Assembly (NCBI RefSeq): GCF_001598375.1
Contig: NZ_BCYV01000008.1
Location: forward strand, 248,001-312,000
Direction: 5' to 3'
Source of the DNA: Novosphingobium capsulatum NBRC 12533
GTDB taxonomy: Bacteria > Pseudomonadota > Alphaproteobacteria > Sphingomonadales > Sphingomonadaceae
Length of the DNA: 64,000 nt
Under the pieces are notes generated by a model. That model saw only the letters and a program-made list of their open reading frames with translations, was not told the origin of the DNA and did not search any database. The translations under genes were made by a program, and so were the position numbers. Shown here piece after piece: positions 8,275 to 19,195 of the stretch (within the stretch, counting starts at the first letter, position 1; every line of letters starts with the position of its first letter).

Positions 8275-9234
8275 TCAAAGCGCAACTTTGGTCAGGTCTG
8301 CACCCACGATGATCCGCCCTTTGAAAACGCTGCGAATTTCAGCGACGTCCGACGGATCGGTGACGCCAATATGCGTGAGGACCAGGGTCTTTACTCCTGC
8401 CGCTGCGGCCAGCTTGCCCACTTCCAGCGGCGAGAGATGTTCGCGGTCCATATGCGGTCGCACAAACGGCGGCACCGCCGCACGATCAGCGTGCGAGGCC
8501 ATTTCCGAAACCAGAACGTCGGCGCCTTTGGCCAGCGTCGCCACTGCTTGAGAGGGACCGGTATCGCCGGTGAACACGATCGAGTGCCCCTTTGCGTCAA
8601 AGCGCAAAGAATATGACTTGTTGACCGCCGCCGGGCTTCCGTCAGGAAAGTCAAAGTGCGTGTTGACCACGGCCGACACACTCACGTTGCCATCGTCGAA
8701 GATGGTGCCCGCCCCATATTCATGGGCCACCACGAACTCTGCGGGGGTGTGTTTAAATCCCTGCTCAGCCATGCGGATGCGAGCGTTGGGAACCATGACC
8801 TGGGCTACACCCCCGACCAAATCGACGGTGCCAGCCGGGCCATAGACATCAAGACGTGGCGCGCGCAGCGTATAGCTGAAAGATGCCAGCCCTGGCAGCC
8901 CGGCATAGTGATCATCGTGCAAGTGGGTGAGGAAAACGATCGGCGCTGCGGGAGCCTGCATTCCTGCCTTGCCCAGTTGATGCACCACTCCTTCGCCCGC
9001 ATCGACGAGATAATTCCGGCCGCCAATCGTCAGCAGCGTGGCAATGCCAGCGCGATCCGCGCGCGCCAGGGGGCCGCCTGCCGTCCCGAGCAGCAACAGC
9101 CCATCTGGCGCTTGCGCGGGGGCGGTGCTGGCCGCCGCCGCTGTTGCCGGCTTGGTGGAGGCAACAGCGCTGCCCGCCATCGCCGCGCAAACCACGACCG
9201 CGAGAGTTTTGGCCAGAATTACCTTGCGCATCAT
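8275..9234 (-). CDS. Exported MBL-fold hydrolase
   Basis: 319 residues beginning MMRKVILAKTLAVVVCAAMAGSAVAS, a clear signal peptide preceded by AAGGA. The ribonuclease-Z/arylsulfatase-like MBL motif L-T-H-L-H-D-D-H-Y-A-G is present, with F-T-G-D-T-G-P later and L-T-H-I-G at the C-terminus. It is probably a periplasmic hydrolase of unknown substrate. It converges on the persulfide dioxygenase gene with 18 nt between stop codons, so co-location need not mean shared function. In-frame codons upstream to 9363 look non-coding. Confidence 0.8.
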   Translation of the reverse strand: MMRKVILAKTLAVVVCAAMAGSAVASTKPATAAAASTAPAQAPDGLLLLGTAGGPLARADRAGIATLLTIGGRNYLVDAGEGVVHQLGKAGMQAPAAPIVFLTHLHDDHYAGLPGLASFSYTLRAPRLDVYGPAGTVDLVGGVAQVMVPNARIRMAEQGFKHTPAEFVVAHEYGAGTIFDDGNVSVSAVVNTHFDFPDGSPAAVNKSYSLRFDAKGHSIVFTGDTGPSQAVATLAKGADVLVSEMASHADRAAVPPFVRPHMDREHLSPLEVGKLAAAAGVKTLVLTHIGVTDPSDVAEIRSVFKGRIIVGADLTKVAL

Positions 9235-9501
9235 TCTGTTCCTTGCGCTGGCAAGCCGCGTCGTAGCGCGTCGCAGCTCAGCGTTTTGAATGTATTGGAG
9301 CATTGGGAGAACGTAGCGACACTCGGACTCATGCCTGCCGGAATGACGGATAATCGCCCGCATGCATCCTCTCCTGCACCGCCTTATCGGCCCGCGATAC
9401 GGCAGCGCGCTATCAGCCAGAAATACATTTTACCTCTGATGCCATTGGATAGGCTTATGGCCAGGTCGAAACGACCGCATGAAACCGCGATGTCGCTGGC
9501 T

Positions 9502-10107
9502 TCACGCCTTCAGCGCATCCGGGTTTGACAGCACGATGCGGCGCATCACCGTGCGCAGTGCGGTGTCGAGTTGGGCGCGGTCTTCGCTCGACAGGTCTTC
9601 CAGCCATTCCTCGTACATATGGGTGCGTTCTTCACGCACCATGGCGTAGATCGCCTTTCCTTCCGGCGTCAGCGAGATCAGGCTGCTCTTGCGGTTGCGC
9701 GGGTTGGGATCGCGCTGGATCAGCTTGCGCGACTCGAGCGCGGCAACCGCGCGGCTCACCTCGGAACGATCAACAAATGCCGCCTCGGCAATTTCGGCGG
9801 CGCTGCATTGCTTCATCAGTTCGACGTGGGAGATGACGCGCCATTCCGCCAGCGACATGGCCGCGCGGTCGCGCACGTGTTGCGAGGTGACGCGGTCGAT
9901 CATCTTGGCCAGCAGCAGGACCCGATAGGGCAGATGGCTCAGCCCGAACAGCTGCCAGCGCCGCTCTGACGCGGCCAGCATCGCGTGCCCGTCACTCTGG
10001 CCCGGCACGAGGGAACTGTCATCCGCGACGCGCGCGTAGCTGGGATTTTCACTGGCGCTGTCCGTGTCCATGCCCATCGCCATAGCCAAAAGAATGCCCC
10101 TTGTCAT
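9502..10107 (-). CDS. MarR-family regulator of the neighbouring ester-degradation locus
   Basis: 201 residues from the ATG at 10107. Starts at 10083, 10074 or 10068 are equally defensible because none has a convincing ribosome-binding site. The MarR core is clear: M-S-L-A-E-W-R-V-I-S-H, the helix-turn-helix C-S-A-A-E-I-A-E-A-A-F-V-D-R-S-E-V-S-R-A-V, and the wing R-D-P-N-P-R-N-R-K-S. It is divergent from the DUF3237-CocE operon, and a palindrome lies in the gap. A similar palindrome precedes the MFS gene at the far end of the locus, so it probably regulates both operons. Confidence 0.87.
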   Translation of the reverse strand: MTRGILLAMAMGMDTDSASENPSYARVADDSSLVPGQSDGHAMLAASERRWQLFGLSHLPYRVLLLAKMIDRVTSQHVRDRAAMSLAEWRVISHVELMKQCSAAEIAEAAFVDRSEVSRAVAALESRKLIQRDPNPRNRKSSLISLTPEGKAIYAMVREERTHMYEEWLEDLSSEDRAQLDTALRTVMRRIVLSNPDALKA

Positions 10108-10115
10108 GCCAGACT

Positions 10116-10131
10116 TGTGGATGTATCAACA
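10116..10131. promoter_or_regulatory. Putative MarR operator TGTnGATnnATCnACA
   Basis: TGTGGATGTATCAACA has seven-base half sites symmetrical at six of seven positions. It lies between the divergent MarR gene and the first gene of the rightward operon. A further half site, ATCAACA, follows at 10148-10154. A related sequence is upstream of the MFS gene (21446-21461). Confidence 0.5.
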
Positions 10132-10183
10132 CCTGACATAGTGAGAAATCAACAACTCGCAAAGCCATTCAGGAGAGGATCGC

Positions 10184-10720
10184 TTGGCCGAATCCCACCC
10201 CCCCGCGCCGGCACACCCCCCGGTGTCGGCGCACCCCCTTGCGTCCGACCATCCGTTCGCGCCGCGCTGCGAATTTGCCTTTACCATCTCGATCGATCTC
10301 GCCGGTCTGCGCTGGATCGAACCCTCTGCCATTGGCGATACCCGCGCGGCGATCTATGCGGCCAAGGGCACGATCGAGGGGCCGCGCCTCAACGGCCGGG
10401 TGATCCCGATGTCGGGTGGCGATTTCCCGTTGCAGCGCCCCAACGGCGTGATCGACTTCGATGCGCGCTACTTACTCGAAGCCGATGATGGCGCGGTGAT
10501 CTATATGCAGAACCGCGGTTATCGCTGGGCACGCAGCCCCGAAATCGCGGCGCGCATGGCCCGCAACGAGGACGTGGGCACCGACGATTACTACATGCGC
10601 GTGGCGCCCCGGTTCGAAGCGCCCGAGGGGCCTCATGCCTGGATGAGCCAGCACGTGTTCATCGGCGTGGCGGAAAAGATCCCCAACGCCAACCGCATTC
10701 ACTACTTCGTGGTGCTGTGA
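10184..10720 (+). CDS. DUF3237 family protein (first copy)
   Basis: 178 residues from a TTG start, chosen because AGGAGAGG lies 5 nt upstream. The DUF3237 signature is clear: G-P-R-L-N-G-R-V-I-P, then D-A-R-Y-L-L-E-A-D-D-G-A-V-I-Y-M-Q-N-R-G-Y, and P-H-A-W-M-S-Q-H-V-F-I-G-V near the end. The first 25 residues are a Pro/His/Ala-rich extension. The biochemical role of the family is not established; members are often found with aromatic or ester catabolism genes. The stop codon overlaps the start of the CocE-type gene (TGATG), implying translational coupling. Confidence 0.85.
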   Translation: MAESHPPAPAHPPVSAHPLASDHPFAPRCEFAFTISIDLAGLRWIEPSAIGDTRAAIYAAKGTIEGPRLNGRVIPMSGGDFPLQRPNGVIDFDARYLLEADDGAVIYMQNRGYRWARSPEIAARMARNEDVGTDDYYMRVAPRFEAPEGPHAWMSQHVFIGVAEKIPNANRIHYFVVL

Positions 10721-12393
10721 TGGTTGCGCCCGCGTTCGCCCCGCTCATGCGCCCCGGCAAGGATCCCCATAGCGCGCCGGGCAAGCCGCCCCTGCCGCCG
10801 CGCGATCATGCGGTAGAGCATGATGCCGGGCTGGTGATCGAACGCAACGTGGCGATCCCGCTGCGCGATGGCGTGCGCATCTATGCAGATATCTATCGCC
10901 CGGCAGGAACGGTGGGCCTGGCAGACCTGCCCTGCCTGCTGTCGTGGAGCCCCTATGGCAAGCACGCCCGCAGCAACCGGGTGTTCTGGCCCCATTCCGG
11001 CGTCGATCCCGCCTGGCTTTCACCGCTGACGCCGTTCGAAGGCGCCGACCCCCTCGCCTGGTGCCCACGCGGCTATGCCGTGGCAGTAGTCGATCCGCGC
11101 GGCGCCTGGCTTTCCGAAGGGGATTTCCACCACAATGGCGCGGTAGAGGCGCAGGACTGCGCCGATACCATCGCCTGGCTGGCAGAGCAGCCCTGGTCCA
11201 ACGGCAAGATCGGGATGACCGGGGTCTCCTATCTCGCCGCGATCCAGTTCTGGGTGGCGGCGCTGGCCCCGCCCGCGCTGGCAGCGATCAATCCGTGGGA
11301 AGGCTTTACCGACTGGTATCGCGAATTTGCCTATCACGGCGGCATTCTCGAAACCGGGTTCCTGCCCCGCGCGTCGGACAACATCGCCTATTCGCTGGGC
11401 CAAACCGAAGACACCTGGGCCAATGCCCAGGCCCACCCGCTCCACGATGCGTTCTGGCAGGGCAAGGAAATCGACCTCGGCGCGATCCGCACCCCTGCCT
11501 GGGTCGTGGCAAGCTGGTCTGACCAGGGGCTGCACACCCGTGGCACGCTCGAAGCGTTCAAGGCCATGGCCAGCCCGCAAAAATGGCTGACCGTGCATGG
11601 TCAAAAGAAGTGGGCCAACTATTACCGGCCCGAGAGTCAGGCCGGGCGCGAAGCGTTCTTCGATCACTTCCTGCTTGGCCGCGCAACCAGCCTGGCGGCC
11701 TGGCCGCGCGTGCGGATCGAAGTGCGCGATCGCCACGATATTGCCGAGTGGCGCGACGAGGCCGAATGGCCGCTGGCCCGCATCGAGCCGACGCCGCTGT
11801 GGCTAGGCGCCGACGGTGGACTGGAACTGGCCGCACCGCAAGCGGCAGGCAAAACGGCCTATGACGCGCAAACCGGCAGTGCCGTGTTCGAGCACCGCTT
11901 TGCCCAGGATACCGAGATCACCGGCCATGCCGCCTTGCGCCTGTGGGTGGAGGCCGAGGGCGCCGACGACATGGACCTGTTCGTTGCCCTGCAAAAGCAT
12001 GACGCCACCGGCGCGCCTGTGGGGCAGACCTCCTACGCCTTTTTCGAAGACGGGCCGGTTGCCCTGGGCTGGTTGCGCGCCAGCCATCGCGCCACCGATC
12101 CACAGCGCAGCACCGCGCTACAACCGTTTCATCCGCATACGGCCGAGCAGCGCCTGCGCCCCGGTGAAATCGTGCCGGTCGATATCGAGATCTGGCCGTC
12201 GTCCACCCGCTTTGCCGCCGGGGAAAGTCTGCGCCTGGTGATCCAGGGGCGTGACATTCCCGACAAAGGCCTGCCCGGCCTGCCTTTTGCCCGTCACGAG
12301 CAGACCCGCAATGCCGGGCGCCACGTGCTGCACCTGGGCGCGGCACACCCATCGCACCTGCTGCTGCCGGTTGTTCCGGCCAGGGAGGACTAG
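10720..12393 (+). CDS. CocE/NonD family alpha/beta hydrolase
   Basis: 557 residues from the ATG that overlaps the previous stop. The N-terminal X-Pro dipeptidyl-peptidase-like alpha/beta domain shows V-V-D-P-R-G-A-W-L-S-E-G and the nucleophile elbow G-M-T-G-V-S-Y-L-A. A C-terminal jelly-roll domain starts around residue 350 (H-A-A-L-R-L-W-V-E-A). The family hydrolyses esters or amides. There is no signal peptide, so it is probably cytoplasmic. It sits between two DUF3237 genes, which suggests the three proteins act on one compound. Confidence 0.88.
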   Translation: MVAPAFAPLMRPGKDPHSAPGKPPLPPRDHAVEHDAGLVIERNVAIPLRDGVRIYADIYRPAGTVGLADLPCLLSWSPYGKHARSNRVFWPHSGVDPAWLSPLTPFEGADPLAWCPRGYAVAVVDPRGAWLSEGDFHHNGAVEAQDCADTIAWLAEQPWSNGKIGMTGVSYLAAIQFWVAALAPPALAAINPWEGFTDWYREFAYHGGILETGFLPRASDNIAYSLGQTEDTWANAQAHPLHDAFWQGKEIDLGAIRTPAWVVASWSDQGLHTRGTLEAFKAMASPQKWLTVHGQKKWANYYRPESQAGREAFFDHFLLGRATSLAAWPRVRIEVRDRHDIAEWRDEAEWPLARIEPTPLWLGADGGLELAAPQAAGKTAYDAQTGSAVFEHRFAQDTEITGHAALRLWVEAEGADDMDLFVALQKHDATGAPVGQTSYAFFEDGPVALGWLRASHRATDPQRSTALQPFHPHTAEQRLRPGEIVPVDIEIWPSSTRFAAGESLRLVIQGRDIPDKGLPGLPFARHEQTRNAGRHVLHLGAAHPSHLLLPVVPARED

Positions 12394-12396
12394 GTC

Positions 12397-12891
12397 ATGG
12401 ACCACGCCGACGATCTTGCGCTGCATGCCGAGCACGCGTTCGATATCCGCATCAATTTCGACAAGCGCTGGGTCTGGCCGATTTCGGGCGGAGCCAGCGC
12501 CGGCTACACCTCGGTCGGCGCAGACTGCATCGTGTCGGGGCCACGGCTCAACGGCCGGCTGGTCGATTTCAGCGGCGCGGATTGGCCGATCGTGCGCGCC
12601 GACGGCGTGGTCGAGTTGAACGCCCACTACATGATCGAGGCCGACGACGGCGCCCATATCTACATCCACAACCGTGGCTATGTGCACGGACCGCTGCGGC
12701 TTCCCGGCATGGCCGACGATGCGCCAGCCATTCCGCGCTATTTCCGCTGCACGCCCTATTTCCGCGCGCCGAACGGGCCGCACGAATGGCTCAACCGCAG
12801 CGTGCTGGTTGGGGTCGGCGCGCGGCGGCCGCACGTATCGCCCAGCGATCCGCCCGACCATTCGCTGTTTCGCTATTACCTCGTGCGGTGA
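12397..12891 (+). CDS. DUF3237 family protein (second copy)
   Basis: 164 residues. It shares with the first copy the block G-P-R-L-N-G-R, then N-A-H-Y-M-I-E-A-D-D-G-A-H-I-Y-I-H-N-R-G-Y and P-H-E-W-L-N-R-S-V-L-V-G-V-G. The two are clearly paralogous but diverged, so this is not a recent duplication. The gene starts 3 nt after the CocE-type stop and belongs to the same operon. Confidence 0.83.
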   Translation: MDHADDLALHAEHAFDIRINFDKRWVWPISGGASAGYTSVGADCIVSGPRLNGRLVDFSGADWPIVRADGVVELNAHYMIEADDGAHIYIHNRGYVHGPLRLPGMADDAPAIPRYFRCTPYFRAPNGPHEWLNRSVLVGVGARRPHVSPSDPPDHSLFRYYLVR

Positions 12892-12945
12892 TCCAGGCGC
12901 TCAGCCACCCCCCCTCCGCACGAATGCCATCATCAGAACCATAAA

Positions 12946-12965
12946 CCCCGAACCTGCAATCGGGG
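12946..12965 (+). promoter_or_regulatory. Small hairpin in the leader of the TonB receptor gene
   Basis: CCCCGA (12946-12951) and TCGGGG (12960-12965) form a 6-bp stem with an 8-nt loop immediately before the GAGAGGA ribosome-binding site. It could stabilise or separate expression of the receptor from the upstream operon genes. Confidence 0.3.
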
Positions 12966-12984
12966 AACGAGAGAGGACGCCATC

Positions 12985-15924
12985 ATGAAGGGTAAGACTG
13001 CCAACGCTTCCGCCCGCCACGCCAGGCTGCTCGCCAGTGCCGCGCTTGGCCTTGCCGCGCTGCCATCATGCGCCGCGGCGCAAGAGGCCCCGGCCGCAAC
13101 GCCGGCCCCCTCCGCCGATCTGCCCGCTGATCAGCCCACTGGGGCCGAACGCGCCGAAGAGCAGGCCATCATCGTCACCGGTTCGCGCCTTGCCAATTCC
13201 TCGTTCAACGCGCCCACGCCGGTTACCACGCTGGGCACCGAGCGGCTGCAAAAGATGGGCTCGACCAACATTGGCGAAGCCCTGGCCACGCTGCCCTCGT
13301 TCCGCGCATCGTCCTCGCCATCGAATTCGACCGTGGGGTCCAATATCAGCCCGGTCAATGCGGGCGCCCGCATCGCCGATCTGCGCGGTCTTGGCCAAAG
13401 CCGCACGCTGGTGCTGGTCGACAGCCGGCGCTTTGCCCCCAGCACGTCCACCGGCACGGTCGATCTCAACCTGATCCCCACGCTGCTGATCGAACGCGCC
13501 GATATCGTCACCGGCGGCGCCTCTGCCGCCTATGGCTCCGACGCGGTTTCGGGGGTGATCAACATCATCCTCAACAAGCATCTCGAAGGGGTGCGCAGCA
13601 ATTTCGAATATGGTGTGACCGATCGCGGCGATGGCAACAACTACGTGGCCCAGATCGCCGCTGGTACCAGCTTTGCCGACGGCCGCGGCCACGCCGTGTT
13701 CGGCGCGGAATACGACAAGGATCTGGGCGTGGGCGGATGCTACACCCGCACCAACTGCTCGAACGAGGTGGGCAATCTGACCCAGACCGCTGGTGTCAAC
13801 GGGCGGCCGGCCAACAACATTGCCTATAACGTGCACACCGCCACACTCACGCCGGGCGGGTTGATCACCGGCGTGGTCAATGCTGCCGGCACGCGCTCGG
13901 CCGCGCGCGGTGGGCCGCTCGGCGGTTTGCAGTTCGATGCCAATGGCAACCCCGTGCCGTTCTCCTATGGCCAGAACGCCGGGGCCTTGTTCATGGAGGG
14001 TGGCACGGGTGCCGCCCTCAACAGCTTCTTCGGCGATCCCGCGCTGTCGATCCCGGTCACGCGCTACAACGCGTTCGGCCATTTCGAATACGAAGCCTCG
14101 CCCGCTTTCACGGGCTTCATCGACATGAGCTATGGCCATGTCGCCGGATATACCAGCGGGCCCGAAGTGCGCGATGGCGGTTTCCCTGGCAACGGCAGCC
14201 TGATCAGGATCGACAATCCGTTCCTGCCCAGCGCGATCAAGCAGACGATGCAGGCCAACGGGATTACCGGCCTCGTCATCGGCAAGCTCGGCACCGATTT
14301 CGGGCAGATGGACAGCGTGTCCAAGCGCGACACCTTCCGCATCGTCACCGGCGCCAACGGCAAGCTGGGCGGCACCTGGGCATGGGATGGCTATGTCCAG
14401 TATGGCGTGACCGATTATACCCAGTCCACGGTCAACGATCGCATCACGGCCAACTATGCCAAGGCGATCGATGCCGTGGCCGATCCCGTCACCGGCAAGC
14501 CGATCTGCCGCGTCGCGCTCACCGATCCCAACACGGCGTGCCGGCCGCTCGATATCCTGGGCCAAGGGCAGTTCTCGCCAGAGGCCAAGGCCTATGCCTT
14601 TGGCACGACCTACCAGCACACGCGGTTCAGCCAGTGGGCGGGCGCCGGAAACGTGCACGGCACGCTGTTCGAAGGCTGGGCCGGGCCGATGACGCTCGCC
14701 ACCGGGGTGGAAGCGCGGCGCGATCAGTTGTCGATCACCGTGGACCCGATCTCGGCCGCCAACGGCTTTTACGTCTACAACGCCACGCCCACGCGCGGTC
14801 ACGTCAACGTGATCGAGGGCTATGTCGAAGCGGGCTTGCCGCTGCTCAAGGACAGCCCGCTCGGCCGCAGCCTCGATCTGAACGGCGCAATCCGCCGCAC
14901 CCATTACAACACCGCCAACCTGACAGTATCCAACAGCTTCAACGCCACCACGTGGAAGATCGGTGGCACCTATGCGCCAATCGATGGGGTGCTGCTGCGG
15001 GTGACGGAATCGCAGGATATCCGCGCGCCTAACACGGCAGAACTGTTCACCACCCCGGTCACGGGCGTGGGCGCACTGTCCGATACCAAGACCGGCTCGC
15101 AAGTGTTCGCCACGATCTACACTGGCGGCAATATCAACCTGCACCCGGAAAAGGCCCGCACGTTTACCACCGGGATCACGCTGCAACCCGGCGGAGCGCT
15201 GCGCGGGCTGCGGCTTTCGGCGGATTACTACAAGATCAGTATCCGCGACGCGATCGCCACGCTGGGCGCGCAGGTCATCGTCAATACCTGCAACACCACT
15301 GGCGCTGCCGATATCTGTGGCCTGGTGACACGCAATTCCAGCGGGATTCTCCAGTCGGTGTCGGTGCTCTATCTCAATCTCAACCGCCAGGATCTCAAAG
15401 GACTGGATTTCGAGGCCAGCTATCACACCAACCTGGGCGCGGATTCGTCGCTCGATCTGCGCGGCCTCGCCACGCACACCATCAAGCTGACCAACAGCGC
15501 GGTGCTGATGCCGGGCACGACCACGCCGGTCAACCGGGCTGGCGACAACGGCCTCAATGGGGTGCCATCCTGGGTGGTTGACGGGTTCGCCTCGCTGACG
15601 CTGCGCCGCCTGACGCTCAACCTGCAGGGGCATTTCATCTCGGGCGGCAAATACGATGCGTCGCTGATCGGGCCGGAAGACCCAGGCTATAGCGTCAATC
15701 TGGTCAACAGCATCAACATCAACCGCGTGCCATCACGGTTTTACACCAATATCGGCGCCAGTTTCGATCTGATCAAAAACGGGCCGCGCACGCTCGAGGT
15801 CTATGGCAACGTCACCAATCTGTTCGATGTGATGCCGCCGCCCTTGTGGAACGGCAACAACAACTCGGTCTATTACGACGTGATCGGCCGGCGCTATCGC
15901 GTGGGCGTACGCTACAACTTCTGA
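12985..15924 (+). CDS. TonB-dependent outer-membrane receptor (Oar-like plug)
   Basis: 979 residues with an ATG behind GAGAGGA. Signal peptide region: [18 protein letters not shown]. The plug carries [27 protein letters not shown] and [17 protein letters not shown], and the barrel ends with G-V-R-Y-N-F. Receptors of this subfamily in sphingomonads import organic substrates. Placement between esterases suggests uptake of the ester or a fragment of it. Confidence 0.93.
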   Translation: MKGKTANASARHARLLASAALGLAALPSCAAAQEAPAATPAPSADLPADQPTGAERAEEQAIIVTGSRLANSSFNAPTPVTTLGTERLQKMGSTNIGEALATLPSFRASSSPSNSTVGSNISPVNAGARIADLRGLGQSRTLVLVDSRRFAPSTSTGTVDLNLIPTLLIERADIVTGGASAAYGSDAVSGVINIILNKHLEGVRSNFEYGVTDRGDGNNYVAQIAAGTSFADGRGHAVFGAEYDKDLGVGGCYTRTNCSNEVGNLTQTAGVNGRPANNIAYNVHTATLTPGGLITGVVNAAGTRSAARGGPLGGLQFDANGNPVPFSYGQNAGALFMEGGTGAALNSFFGDPALSIPVTRYNAFGHFEYEASPAFTGFIDMSYGHVAGYTSGPEVRDGGFPGNGSLIRIDNPFLPSAIKQTMQANGITGLVIGKLGTDFGQMDSVSKRDTFRIVTGANGKLGGTWAWDGYVQYGVTDYTQSTVNDRITANYAKAIDAVADPVTGKPICRVALTDPNTACRPLDILGQGQFSPEAKAYAFGTTYQHTRFSQWAGAGNVHGTLFEGWAGPMTLATGVEARRDQLSITVDPISAANGFYVYNATPTRGHVNVIEGYVEAGLPLLKDSPLGRSLDLNGAIRRTHYNTANLTVSNSFNATTWKIGGTYAPIDGVLLRVTESQDIRAPNTAELFTTPVTGVGALSDTKTGSQVFATIYTGGNINLHPEKARTFTTGITLQPGGALRGLRLSADYYKISIRDAIATLGAQVIVNTCNTTGAADICGLVTRNSSGILQSVSVLYLNLNRQDLKGLDFEASYHTNLGADSSLDLRGLATHTIKLTNSAVLMPGTTTPVNRAGDNGLNGVPSWVVDGFASLTLRRLTLNLQGHFISGGKYDASLIGPEDPGYSVNLVNSININRVPSRFYTNIGASFDLIKNGPRTLEVYGNVTNLFDVMPPPLWNGNNNSVYYDVIGRRYRVGVRYNF

Positions 15925-16001
15925 CCGACCCTGCTGATCGTGGCAGATGGAGGCCGGCCAGCGAGCGGGCCTACACCAGCCCTGTTTACGGAGTGCATGC
16001 C

Positions 16002-17594
16002 ATGGCGGACAACGCCGCGCTAACCACCCCTGTCAACCGGCGAACCGTGCTGGGCGCCACGCTCGCCACCGGCGGCGCACTGTGGCTGGCCCCGGGCAGC
16101 CGTGCTGCAGAGGGCGGCGTGGTGCGCACTACCAGCGGGCTGGCGCGCGGATCGATCGAGCAGGGCGTGCATATCTTTCGCGGCTTGCCCTATGGCGCCG
16201 ACACGGGTGGCGCGGGGCGGTTCCTGCCGCCCGTGCCGCCACCACGCTGGTCCGGGGTGCGCGACGCGCTGGCGTTCGGCGATCGCTGCCCGCAGCTTGC
16301 CCCACCCGGCGCCCCTGCCGAAACAGGCGCGCGGCAAAGCGAAAACTGCCTGGTCCTCAATGTCTGGACGCCGGGCGTGAACGATGGACAGCGCTGCCCG
16401 GTGATGGTGTGGATCCATGGCGGCGGCTTTGCGCTGGGTGCCAGCGATGCACCGGTCAACGATGGGTTGCGGCTGTGTCAGCGCCGCGATGTGGTGGTGG
16501 TCTCGGTCAATCACCGCCTCAACGCGTTTGGCTACCTCCATTTCGGGGATCTCGCCAAGTCCGGCACGGCGGTATCGAATGTCGGCCAGCTCGATCTTGT
16601 CGCCGCACTGCGCTGGGTGCGCGCCAATATCGCCGCGTTCGGTGGCGATCCTGGCCGGGTCACGATCTTCGGGCAATCAGGCGGGGGATCAAAGGTGGCG
16701 GCGCTGCTGGCGATGCCAGCGGCACGCGGCCTGTTTCAGCGCGCGATCCTGCAAAGCGGTTTTGGCACCTATACCATCGCGCCCGATGACGCGGAACGCC
16801 AGACCCGTGCGATCATGGCCGCGCTCGGCCTGGCGCCAACCGCGCTCGATGCCTTGCGCCAGGTGCCGGCGAAACGCCTGCTCGATGCCGTCGCCCAGGT
16901 AACGGGCGGTGACCCCACCCGCGGGCCGGGCGTGGTGGCCGATGGCACCGTCGTGCCCCACACCCCCTTTGGCCCCGGCGCACCGCCGGTGGCGCCCGAC
17001 GTTCCCCTGCTCGTCGGCCATACTGCCACGGAAACCACCGGGTTGTTTCCCCCGCCCGGCGCTTTCACGCTCGATTGGCCGGGCTTGCCGGCCATGCTTC
17101 CCGCCAGCGTCCACGACGCGGCAGGCCTGATCGCCGGCTTTCGCGCGCTTCATCCCGGCGCCAGCGCAAGTGACGCCTATTTCGCCATCACGACCGAGCT
17201 TGGCATGGGCCGCAATGCCCGCATCGCCGCCGATCGCCATGCCGCGCTCGGTCGGGCACCGGTCTTTGCCTATCTGCTCGATTGGCCGGTCAAGCCGCAG
17301 GGTGGCCGCATGCGCAGCCCGCACGGCCTCGATCTGCCGCTGGTGTTCGATACCCTGGCGCGCGCGCCCGGCGCGATCGGCCCCGATTTTGCCGCTGCGC
17401 AGCCGCTTGCCGACACCATGAGCGCGGCATGGACGCACTTTGCCCGCCATGGCGATCCCAACGGTGCCGGTGTTCCGCATTGGCCCGCCTATCGGCTGCC
17501 CCAGCGGGAAACCATGGTGTTTGCGGCAGTATCGGGCGCGCGCGCCGATCCGCTGGGCGCCGAACAGGCGCTGATCGCACGGTACGCCGCATGA
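16002..17594 (+). CDS. Exported type-B carboxylesterase
   Basis: 530 residues from the ATG at 16002 (GGAG 8 nt upstream). The N-terminus [18 protein letters not shown] resembles a twin-arginine signal, so export in folded form is likely. Type-B esterase hallmarks follow: [11 protein letters not shown], the oxyanion motif I-H-G-G-G-F, and the nucleophile elbow F-G-Q-S-G-G-G-S, a variant of the common G-E-S-A-G. The substrate is unknown. Its stop overlaps the start of the next tannase gene by 4 nt. Confidence 0.9.
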   Translation: MADNAALTTPVNRRTVLGATLATGGALWLAPGSRAAEGGVVRTTSGLARGSIEQGVHIFRGLPYGADTGGAGRFLPPVPPPRWSGVRDALAFGDRCPQLAPPGAPAETGARQSENCLVLNVWTPGVNDGQRCPVMVWIHGGGFALGASDAPVNDGLRLCQRRDVVVVSVNHRLNAFGYLHFGDLAKSGTAVSNVGQLDLVAALRWVRANIAAFGGDPGRVTIFGQSGGGSKVAALLAMPAARGLFQRAILQSGFGTYTIAPDDAERQTRAIMAALGLAPTALDALRQVPAKRLLDAVAQVTGGDPTRGPGVVADGTVVPHTPFGPGAPPVAPDVPLLVGHTATETTGLFPPPGAFTLDWPGLPAMLPASVHDAAGLIAGFRALHPGASASDAYFAITTELGMGRNARIAADRHAALGRAPVFAYLLDWPVKPQGGRMRSPHGLDLPLVFDTLARAPGAIGPDFAAAQPLADTMSAAWTHFARHGDPNGAGVPHWPAYRLPQRETMVFAAVSGARADPLGAEQALIARYAA

Positions 17595-19195
17595 TGCGCG
17601 GCCTGGCACTCGCATTCGGTCTCTGGCTGGGCATGCTCTGCGCCGCCACGGCCAACGCTGCCCCCGCTGTCCCGTTGCTCGCTCTGCCGGAACGAGCCAC
17701 GCAGGCACCGGTGCTTCCCTGCGCCGCGCTGGTCACGCCCATAACCGCGCGAGCCGGCGCGATCGCCTATCGCGTGATCAGTGCCAGCGAACAAGATGCC
17801 ACCTGCCTCGTCACCGGCTATGCCGCGCCACAAACCCAGTTCGTCTTGCGCCTGCCGCTGGCGGGCTATCGCGGCCGCTATCTTCAGGGCGGATGCGGCG
17901 GCATGTGTGGCGTGATCGGCAACACCATCGTGCCGTCATGCAGCAACGCCCATCTCGCCGACGGTGGGTTTGCCGTGGCCTTTGACAACGGCGGCCATTT
18001 CGGGGCCGGTATCGGTGATGCCACCTGGGCCAGTGACCCGGAATTGCGGATGCAGTTTGCCCACAAGGCAACCCACGCCACGGCGATGGCCGCCAAAGCA
18101 ATCGTCACACGGTTTTATGGCAGCGCGCCCACGGCGAGCTATTTCGTCGGCTGCTCGGGCGGCGGGCGCGAAGCCTTGATGGAGGCGCAACGCTACCCCG
18201 ACGATTTCGACGGCATTGTTGCGGGTTCCTCGGTCTCCATGCCCGCAGCGATGCAACTGTTCCTGTGGGAAGCGCAGCACGGGCTCGACGCAGCCGGGCA
18301 TGAGGTCTTCACCCCCGCCGCAGTCGCCCTGCTCCACCGGGCGGTGATCACCAACTGTGACGCGCTGGACGGCATTCGCGATGGCCAGATCGATGATCCG
18401 CGCCGCTGCCATTTCGATCCGGTCACGCTGCATTGCCCTGACAAGGACGGCAGCGATTGCCTCAACACGGCCCAAGTCGATGCCGCGCGGGCCTATTACC
18501 AGGGGCCAACTGCGCCCGATGGTACGGCGTTGTTTCCAGGTGGCGCGCCTTATGGCAGCGAACTGGGCTGGGTCGGTCCGGGCGCTGCCACGCAGACCGG
18601 CAAGTTTGCCGCCGAAGCGTTTCTTTCGCGGCTGCTGCTGCCAGATGCACTGCCGGAAAACTTCACCTGGCGCGATTGGCGCTTCACCCGTGCCAGCCTC
18701 GCCCGGCTGCTTACCGCCGGGGCGCCGTTCGATGCCACCGATCCTGATCTCACCCACTTTCGCGCCCATGGCGGCAAGCTGATCCTGTGGCAGGGCCTGG
18801 CCGACAATGCCGCCGGCGCGCGCGGCATGCTTGATTACTATCAGGCCGTGCGCGACACCATGGGCGGCCTTGCCGCCACGCGCGCGTTCGCCCGGCTGTT
18901 CCTGGTGCCCGGCGGCTATCACTGCCAGGGCGGCTATGTGCCCTATGAGCAGGATTTCCTGGGGGCGATGGTGCAATGGGTCGAACAAGGGAATGTGCCC
19001 GATGCAGTGCCGGCGGTGGCGCGCCTCGCCGATGGTGCGCTGCGCGAACGGCCGCTTTATGCCTATCCCACAGTCACGCGCTATCTGGGAGGTGACGTCA
19101 ACCGTGCGGGCTCATTCGCGCCGGCCGCGCCCAGCACCGAACCGGCCGATGGCTTTCCCTGGCCGGGCAGCAAGGCTCACGCCACGGGGCGATAA
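17591..19195 (+). CDS. Secreted tannase / feruloyl esterase family hydrolase
   Basis: 534 residues starting in the ATGATG that overlaps the carboxylesterase stop. Signal peptide: [17 protein letters not shown]. The nucleophile is Ser189 in [10 protein letters not shown]. Paired cysteines flank it, and the C-terminal His is in P-G-G-Y-H-C-Q-G-G. The same family as the enzyme at 248-2044, but clearly divergent in sequence. Its 3' end overlaps the convergent SnoaL gene by 19 bp, which packs the two operons tail to tail. Confidence 0.9.
   Translation: MMRGLALAFGLWLGMLCAATANAAPAVPLLALPERATQAPVLPCAALVTPITARAGAIAYRVISASEQDATCLVTGYAAPQTQFVLRLPLAGYRGRYLQGGCGGMCGVIGNTIVPSCSNAHLADGGFAVAFDNGGHFGAGIGDATWASDPELRMQFAHKATHATAMAAKAIVTRFYGSAPTASYFVGCSGGGREALMEAQRYPDDFDGIVAGSSVSMPAAMQLFLWEAQHGLDAAGHEVFTPAAVALLHRAVITNCDALDGIRDGQIDDPRRCHFDPVTLHCPDKDGSDCLNTAQVDAARAYYQGPTAPDGTALFPGGAPYGSELGWVGPGAATQTGKFAAEAFLSRLLLPDALPENFTWRDWRFTRASLARLLTAGAPFDATDPDLTHFRAHGGKLILWQGLADNAAGARGMLDYYQAVRDTMGGLAATRAFARLFLVPGGYHCQGGYVPYEQDFLGAMVQWVEQGNVPDAVPAVARLADGALRERPLYAYPTVTRYLGGDVNRAGSFAPAAPSTEPADGFPWPGSKAHATGR

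Noticed and set aside
13066-15633. Very long open frame antisense to the TonB receptor
   Set aside because: It has no domain, has shadow-like composition (His/Arg/Asp/Gly-rich) and is explained by GC-skewed codon use of the real receptor gene.
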